Source: Paenibacillus sp. FSL H8-0548 (GTDB lineage Bacteria; Bacillota; Bacilli; Paenibacillales; Paenibacillaceae). From it: DNA of 64,000 nt. Numbering within the stretch: the first letter of the stretch is position 1; each line of letters opens with the position of its first letter. The stretch is from contig NZ_CP152049.1 in assembly GCF_038630985.1 (NCBI RefSeq), positions 5,848,501-5,912,500 on the forward strand. Reading direction: 5' to 3'. Position numbers and translations under genes: made by a program. Under the pieces are notes generated by a model. The model was given only the letters and a program-made list of their open reading frames with translations, ran no database searches and was not told the DNA's origin. Positions 59,092 through 64,000 of the stretch are shown one piece after another.

Positions 59092-60588
59092 TTAATGCCC
59101 CATCATCGCCGCCGGGTCCGGATTTTCCCCGCCGGTTAGTACGTCTTCTTCCTGCTGCTTCGGTTTACGCAGCAGGAGCGACAATGCGACACCCGCTGTC
59201 GCGAGGCATGCGGACAGGAAGAACGTGTCGCCGTAACCTGCGACGACGGCGCTCAGCGGATTTGCGTCCGCTCTCGCGCTTGCTGCGTGGAAAGTGATTT
59301 GCGACGTCAGATAACCAGTCAGGCCCGCGACCGCGAACGAAACGACGACTTGTTGAGCTGCTGTTGTCAGCGGTGTAACGCGGCCCACTAGACGGCGAGG
59401 CGCAGAGTTCAGCACATGCGTGTTGAGCGGCATCATGGAGAATCCCATGCCTAGACCCATAATGCAAATGCACAGTAGGATAACCCACAGCGAGGTATCC
59501 ACCGATATGCTGGACAAGATGAACAGAGATACGGATACGATTGAAAGACCAGCGAAGGCGAGCGGACGCGCGCCGATCTTGTCGAACAACCGCCCACTGA
59601 TCGGCATGCCGATTGCGGCGCATAGCGCATAAGGCATCAGGATCCAGCCCGTTTCAAGCGCGGTGTAGTGCATTACGCCTTGCAGATACAGCGGCACGAT
59701 CAGCATTGCACCGAACATTGCAAGCTGTACGATCCACGTCAAGATGATGCTGCGTGTAAAGTCGGACGACTTGAACACTTTCAGCTCCAGCAGCGGCTGC
59801 TTCTGTGCCAATTCCACGAAGATGAACAGGATGAGCGCAATGCCGCCGACGGTCAAGCCTGTGATCGTCGAAGCGCTGGACCAGCTGGTTCCGCCTTCGC
59901 TTACACCGTACGCCAGCATGGAGAAGGCGATCGGCGCAAGGCACATGCCGATGAGATCCAGATGCGGTGCCGCATCGCGACCCGATTTCGGCAAATATTT
60001 ATACCCGAGAATGAAGGCGATAATGCCGATCGGCAGATTGATGATAAAAATCCAATGCCAGCTGACAGAATCGACCAGCCAGCCGGATAACACAGGACCG
60101 AATGCCGGTGCCAGCAGCATTGGGATGCCGAGTAAGCCCATGATGGATCCGCGGCGCTCTGGAGGCGCGAGCTTGAACACCATCGTCATCCCGATCGGGG
60201 CCACCATACCGCCGCCCAAGCCTTGAATAATGCGGTAAATGATCAGCTGTTCCGGCGTTTGCGCGATACCGCACAGCACGGAGCCGATCGTGAACAGGGC
60301 GATCGTAATCATGAAAATTTGCTTGGAGCCAAATTTATCGGTCATCCAGCCTGCAAGCGGAATAACAGCGGATAAGGCCAATGTATAACCAGTGACGGTC
60401 CATTGGATCGTCTTCAGATCGGTGTCGAAGTATTCAACGAGTTTCGGAATGGCATTATTAACGACGGTGCTGTCCAAAATAACCATAATCATGGCGGCAA
60501 TAATCGCCAGGAGCGGTGGTAGAATGGCTTTCAGCGAGAAGTCGTCCCCGCCGGCTGCCGGCGGTTTTATTTGCGTAGGAGTTGACAT
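59092..60588 (-). CDS. DHA2-family (EmrB/QacA) multidrug efflux protein
   Basis: A 498-residue membrane transporter with about 14 helices. DHA2 motifs: MVILDSTVVNNAIPKLVEYF, LAGWMTDKFGSKQIFM (motif A), YRIIQGLGGGMVAPIGMTMV and MLLAPAFGPVLSGWLVDSVS (motif C). It should export drugs or lipophilic compounds using the proton gradient. ATG 60588 has GGGA just upstream; the in-frame ATG at 60609 has no ribosome site. It lies 84 bp after the HelD gene. No regulator gene is beside it. Confidence 0.9.
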   Translation of the reverse strand: MSTPTQIKPPAAGGDDFSLKAILPPLLAIIAAMIMVILDSTVVNNAIPKLVEYFDTDLKTIQWTVTGYTLALSAVIPLAGWMTDKFGSKQIFMITIALFTIGSVLCGIAQTPEQLIIYRIIQGLGGGMVAPIGMTMVFKLAPPERRGSIMGLLGIPMLLAPAFGPVLSGWLVDSVSWHWIFIINLPIGIIAFILGYKYLPKSGRDAAPHLDLIGMCLAPIAFSMLAYGVSEGGTSWSSASTITGLTVGGIALILFIFVELAQKQPLLELKVFKSSDFTRSIILTWIVQLAMFGAMLIVPLYLQGVMHYTALETGWILMPYALCAAIGMPISGRLFDKIGARPLAFAGLSIVSVSLFILSSISVDTSLWVILLCICIMGLGMGFSMMPLNTHVLNSAPRRLVGRVTPLTTAAQQVVVSFAVAGLTGYLTSQITFHAASARADANPLSAVVAGYGDTFFLSACLATAGVALSLLLRKPKQQEEDVLTGGENPDPAAMMGH

Positions 60589-60671
60589 AAATCCCTGCTT
60601 TCTGCTCATCGAGCTGTGTACGAATGAAAATAATAGCGCAGCTTATCGCGACCGACGGCACTCCTGATCCG

Positions 60672-63089
60672 TCAATATGGAGCTTTCTCGTACAGATTCT
60701 CAGGCAATGCCTGCACGAACGGCGACCAATCGCCCGTCGTGTATAGATGAAGCCGGTGCATGGCCCGCGTACACGCCGTATATAGAAGCTTGCGTTCGTT
60801 GTCCCGGCCGTATGCTTCGGGCGAAGCATCATAGACCAAGACTGCATCGAACTCGACACCCTTGGCAAGATACACGGGAATGACCATCACTCCTTTTTCA
60901 AAGCCCAGCGTCTCCTTCGTAATAAGACGCAGCGCTTCTCCTCCATGAATCCGTAACGATTCATGGGCTTCACGGCTTTCTGCCGCGGTCTTCGTGATGA
61001 CGGCGATGGAATCGAAGCCCTCGGCCATGAGCGCCGTTATATCTGCCAGAATTTGTGTATCACGCTTCTCCCCGCCGTCCAGTCTCGCCAGTATGGGCTT
61101 TTGGCCTCCCCTATCAAACGGTGCAATTTCTTCTCCATCTGGAAGCATCAATTTCGTAAATTCAACAATCTCCCTAGTTGAACGATAGCTGCGTACAAGG
61201 CAGACAAGGCTTGTGTCGGCTTCTCCGAAAAGCCGAACCAGCGGAGAATCGGATACGGCCAAACTTGTAGACTGCATGAAGATCGCTTGGCCGGAATCAC
61301 CCAGCACCGTCATCCGGGCACGGGGAAACAGTTTTTTTAGATATTCATATTGAAACGACGAATAATCCTGACCCTCATCAACGAAGACATACCGAATTTC
61401 CGTGTTCGTCCGAACGCCTTCGATCAGTTCTTTTACATACAAATACGGAGTCGCATCCTCGTAGAACAACTCGTTCCGGAGCAACACTTCCTTAGTTTGC
61501 CTGCATATTTCAAGCCACAGCGGAGGGATTACGGCCCCATTCGTTTTCTCCTGATAAGCGGCTTCGCCCTCAAATAATTGGCCATATATGCCTTTGACAT
61601 CAACAAACGAGAATTTCTTTATACTTTTCCTTAGCGGTTTAAAGCTTTCTTTCACGATCCTTCGGCAGAGCAGATCTTCCTCTCTCAGAGCGAAGTCAAA
61701 GTCCCCTTCATCTTCCCGGCGCTTATTGTTCATTTTCTCGCGAACTGCGGCGAATTGTTCCGCAACGTCGAATACTTCCCTATCTTTATGCAGCATGTCG
61801 AAAACTTCCGCGTACTGCTCGGTGTCGAGGTAATTCAACTCTTCCTGCACCCAAGGCGCTTCCCGTTCCAGGCGTTCCAGCGAAGCTAGTTCATTCAGCA
61901 GCCATTCCTGCAAGAGAAGGACACGATTGAGCAACGGCAAGGAACGGTCATAACCGTAAAATTTCGCTCTCATTCGCTCTGCGGTAATCAAATCGCGGTC
62001 CCGAAACCGAATACCGTTAAATCGCATGCCTTCCCGTCCCAACCATATGCCATAGTTCTGCAGGGCTTGAAGGAATGCCTCTGAAGCTTTATACTCGATC
62101 CCCTGAAGACGAGCCTCATACCCCGGTGTTCCTTGTGCGGTCAGTACATATTCGATCTGATCAAAGGAATCCTCCAGCCGTAACGAGGAACCGAGCCAAT
62201 AGTCGAGATATTCCTGAAAAGTCGTTTGCTGCATATTCTCTTCACCGAGCTCCGGAAGGACGGTGGAAATATAACTGGTAAACATCGGATTCGGCGAGAA
62301 AAGAACGATTTGATCAGCCTTGATCGTCTGGCGGTGTTTGTACAGCAAGTACGCCACCCGCTGTAATGCCGCTGAAGTTTTGCCGCTGCCGGCTGCCCCT
62401 TGTACGATTAGCATGCGGCTTTTGTCATTGCGGATAATGGCGTTTTGTTCCTTCTGGATAGTTGCTACGATACTCTTCATTTGCGAGTCCGCACCTTTTC
62501 CGAGCACTTGCTGCAGCAATTCGTCTCCAATCGTTTCGTTCGCGTCAAACATATTGCGGATTTGCCCGTTTTGAATCTGAAACTGCCGTTTGAGCTCCAT
62601 CGTCCCTTCGATTTTTCCGGCCGGCGTGACATAAGACGCTAGGCCGGGGGAGTAGTCATAGTACAGGCTAGCGATTGGTGAGCGCCAGTCATAGATCAAA
62701 AAGTTTAACCCGTCCTCGTCGGCGAAGGAAGATACTCCGACATAGATCTGCTCGTTGAGACTCAGGCCATCTTCCTGAAAGTCGATGCGTCCGAAATAAG
62801 GAGATGGGAGTAGACGGTTCATGCTTTTCCATTGCTGCATCAATAGCTTGTGGCCGCGCTCCCGCTCGGCCAATATCGCGGATTGCTGATTAATCGTGTA
62901 GAAGGTCTCTTCGAAATCTTCGTACGTACTTGTATTGATCGTAACTTCTTCCCAAAATCGCTTGCGGATGTCCGTCGCTTGATCGTGCAAACCGGCAACC
63001 TCCGGCTCCAGTTCAGTGATTCTTGCCTGCAGCCTGTTCCTGACCCATTCCAGCCGCTCCTGCTCCTGCCGCCAATCATTCGCTTCCAT
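60672..63089 (-). CDS. helD: HelD-type RNA polymerase recycling helicase
   Basis: An 805-residue SF1 ATPase. The N-terminal coiled-coil arm (about 1-75: WRQEQERLEWVRNRLQARIT) is the HelD part that enters RNA polymerase. Walker A is VQGAAGSGKTSAALQRVAYL, Walker B VFVDEGQDYSSF, and later motifs QAIFMQST, RSYRSTREI and YTACTRAMHRL follow UvrD/Rep order. HelD releases stalled RNA polymerase from DNA. ATG 63089 best fits HelD N-termini although the AGGAG site lies very close (2-4 nt); GTG 63101 is an alternative. Confidence 0.88.
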   Translation of the reverse strand: MEANDWRQEQERLEWVRNRLQARITELEPEVAGLHDQATDIRKRFWEEVTINTSTYEDFEETFYTINQQSAILAERERGHKLLMQQWKSMNRLLPSPYFGRIDFQEDGLSLNEQIYVGVSSFADEDGLNFLIYDWRSPIASLYYDYSPGLASYVTPAGKIEGTMELKRQFQIQNGQIRNMFDANETIGDELLQQVLGKGADSQMKSIVATIQKEQNAIIRNDKSRMLIVQGAAGSGKTSAALQRVAYLLYKHRQTIKADQIVLFSPNPMFTSYISTVLPELGEENMQQTTFQEYLDYWLGSSLRLEDSFDQIEYVLTAQGTPGYEARLQGIEYKASEAFLQALQNYGIWLGREGMRFNGIRFRDRDLITAERMRAKFYGYDRSLPLLNRVLLLQEWLLNELASLERLEREAPWVQEELNYLDTEQYAEVFDMLHKDREVFDVAEQFAAVREKMNNKRREDEGDFDFALREEDLLCRRIVKESFKPLRKSIKKFSFVDVKGIYGQLFEGEAAYQEKTNGAVIPPLWLEICRQTKEVLLRNELFYEDATPYLYVKELIEGVRTNTEIRYVFVDEGQDYSSFQYEYLKKLFPRARMTVLGDSGQAIFMQSTSLAVSDSPLVRLFGEADTSLVCLVRSYRSTREIVEFTKLMLPDGEEIAPFDRGGQKPILARLDGGEKRDTQILADITALMAEGFDSIAVITKTAAESREAHESLRIHGGEALRLITKETLGFEKGVMVIPVYLAKGVEFDAVLVYDASPEAYGRDNERKLLYTACTRAMHRLHLYTTGDWSPFVQALPENLYEKAPY

Positions 63090-63325
63090 CTCTCCTAACA
63101 CTCTCCCTTTTCCTTTTTCTGGTATAAAAAAGAGCATTGACAAATCAAAGTTCTAGATGTACAATAAAATTAGGAAAAGATTAAAGTACGATCCGTCATT
63201 AAATTAGTCAATTACGCTATCGATTATATCATAGCGATATTTTGTGTTCAATATATTTTATTGTTATCTCAGCAGTTCTGAGCTCTAACTTGAATTGTGG
63301 ACAGTTTAATTAAACCGCGGCTGAG

Positions 63326-63445
63326 TTAAGCTGCCAGAAGATGACCCTCGATAGCATGAGGCGTCATTTTTTTTATGTCCACTGGCAGTAATCCTCTGCC
63401 GAGTCCCATTGCAGAAGCAATCGAAAATAATGAATCGAGCGTCAT
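63326..63445 (-). CDS. Possible 39-codon ORF or gene fragment
   Basis: The minus strand encodes MTLDSLFSIASAMGLGRGLL, then PVDIKKMTPHAIEGHLLAA, followed by stop. The composition is protein-like, but there is no ribosome site, and I do not recognise it. An inverted repeat GTGGACA/TGTCCAC flanks much of it (63298-63382). It could be the 3' remnant of a lost gene or transposase. Confidence 0.3.
   Translation of the reverse strand: MTLDSLFSIASAMGLGRGLLPVDIKKMTPHAIEGHLLAA
63340..63374 (+). terminator. Orphan + strand terminator-like hairpin
   Basis: GATGACCCTC pairs with GAGGCGTCAT, followed by eight T on the + strand. No + strand gene lies upstream (both neighbours are minus). It overlaps the 39-codon minus frame, so one of the two readings is probably wrong. 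Confidence 0.4.
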
Positions 63446-63488
63446 ATAACGTAAAAAGGACAAGAACAATCCCTGCCCTCTTTACTCT

Positions 63489-64000
63489 CTATTGCTTGAT
63501 TTGGGGGAGCATAATGCTGATCACAGTCCCCAGCCCCAGCCTGCTCTTAATCGTAATTTGATAGTTCCGATCATACAGCAGCTTCAGCCGTTTATTCGTA
63601 TTCAATAAGCCGATATGCTTGGACTGTTCATCGGATGCAACCAGAGATCTCCTGATTTCGGTGAGCCGGTCCGAAGGAATGCCGTTTCCGTTATCGGAGA
63701 CGACAAGCCGAAGCTGTTCTCCTACACGTAAAATTTTTATTTTGATTAGACCGTTTCCGGTCTTTTCCTTTATGCCGTGGTACAAGCTGTTCTCAACTAA
63801 AGGCTGAAGCAGCAGCTTCATCGTATGAAGCTTGAGAATTTCTTCGTCGTATTCAAATAGAACATCGAAAGTATCCTTGTACCGCTTCTTCTGAATATTG
63901 ATGTAGCTGACCGTGTTCGCAATTTCTTCCTCCCAGGTAACCTCATTGGTTGGACGGCTGAAGGAATAGGAAAGCATGTCGGATAAGTCCTCGATCATAT
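63489..64000 (-). CDS. Sensor histidine kinase, YesM-like, N-terminus beyond window
   Basis: The C-terminal 170 residues of a YesM-type kinase. It begins inside the His-kinase domain (EDLSDMLSYSFSR follows the phosphoacceptor region, which lies outside the window), with LLLQPLVENSLYHGI (N box), VVSDNGNGIP (D box) and SKHIGLLNTNKRLKLLY (G2-like). A sugar-transport cluster is probably upstream, outside the window. It ends at 63489, 400 bp before the HelD start. Confidence 0.9.
   Translation of the reverse strand, partial: MIEDLSDMLSYSFSRPTNEVTWEEEIANTVSYINIQKKRYKDTFDVLFEYDEEILKLHTMKLLLQPLVENSLYHGIKEKTGNGLIKIKILRVGEQLRLVVSDNGNGIPSDRLTEIRRSLVASDEQSKHIGLLNTNKRLKLLYDRNYQITIKSRLGLGTVISIMLPQIKQ

Overview
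The window is a chromosomal segment from a Gram-positive, low-to-moderate GC, spore-former-type Firmicute, most likely Paenibacillus or a close relative. The signs are strong AGGAGG-type ribosome binding sites, S-layer-homology (SLH) anchoring, LplB/YtcP/YtcQ-type polysaccharide importers with YesM/YesN-type two-component genes, a BmrC/BmrD-like exporter pair, a YclNOPQ-like siderophore importer and HelD. All assignments come from reading the sequence and translations; no database search was run.

Layout. 1-6332: the 3' part of folD, then a very large secreted SLH-anchored nuclease/5'-nucleotidase. 6850-10376: a heterodimeric ABC exporter. 10400-13600: two long intergenic regions full of repeats and tRNA-like fragments flanking an ECF sigma/anti-sigma pair. 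13598-14671: a family 2 glycosyltransferase. 14680-19901: an alkanesulfonate operon (ssuA-ssuD-ssuC-ssuB) with a divergent regulator that fuses an excisionase-type helix-turn-helix to an SsuA-like binding domain. 19966-25640: a nitrite assimilation locus (TrpD-like protein, ANTAR regulator, then divergent nirB-nirD-SUMT) with a GlnR/TnrA-type box, an ANTAR-type hexaloop hairpin and a leader terminator. 25756-30617: an RNA methyltransferase, an esterase, a DUF212 protein, an UlaG-like hydrolase and a FetAB-like transporter. 30981-34773: a petrobactin-type siderophore importer behind two Fur-like boxes. 34900-36050: a repeat-rich 1.2-kb spacer. 36058-42943: an operon whose five enzymes make a coherent oxidative L-galactose route to 2-keto-3-deoxygluconate, with a divergent AraC regulator that appears to start at CTG. 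43087-50007: a DMT transporter, two small membrane-anchored proteins, a CatE-like dioxygenase, and an AraC/GH42 beta-galactosidase pair. 50103-50620: a 112-bp tandem repeat. 50831-58524: an LplB-LplC-LplA-like importer, its sensor kinase and response regulator, and a second solute-binding lipoprotein. 59092-64000: a DHA2 drug exporter, HelD, and the 3' part of another YesM-type kinase.

The most unusual feature of the window is the number of distinct, internally palindromic intergenic repeat families: a 246-bp element in three copies, a double-hairpin element in two copies, a TTGCACTTT-type element in two to three copies, two tandem arrays built from paired palindromes, a cluster of CTATCCTGC palindromes, and a family with shared terminal sequences. 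None encodes a protein that I can see. The best metabolic findings are the L-galactose operon, the doubly controlled nitrite operon, and the sulfonate regulator built from a binding-protein fold.
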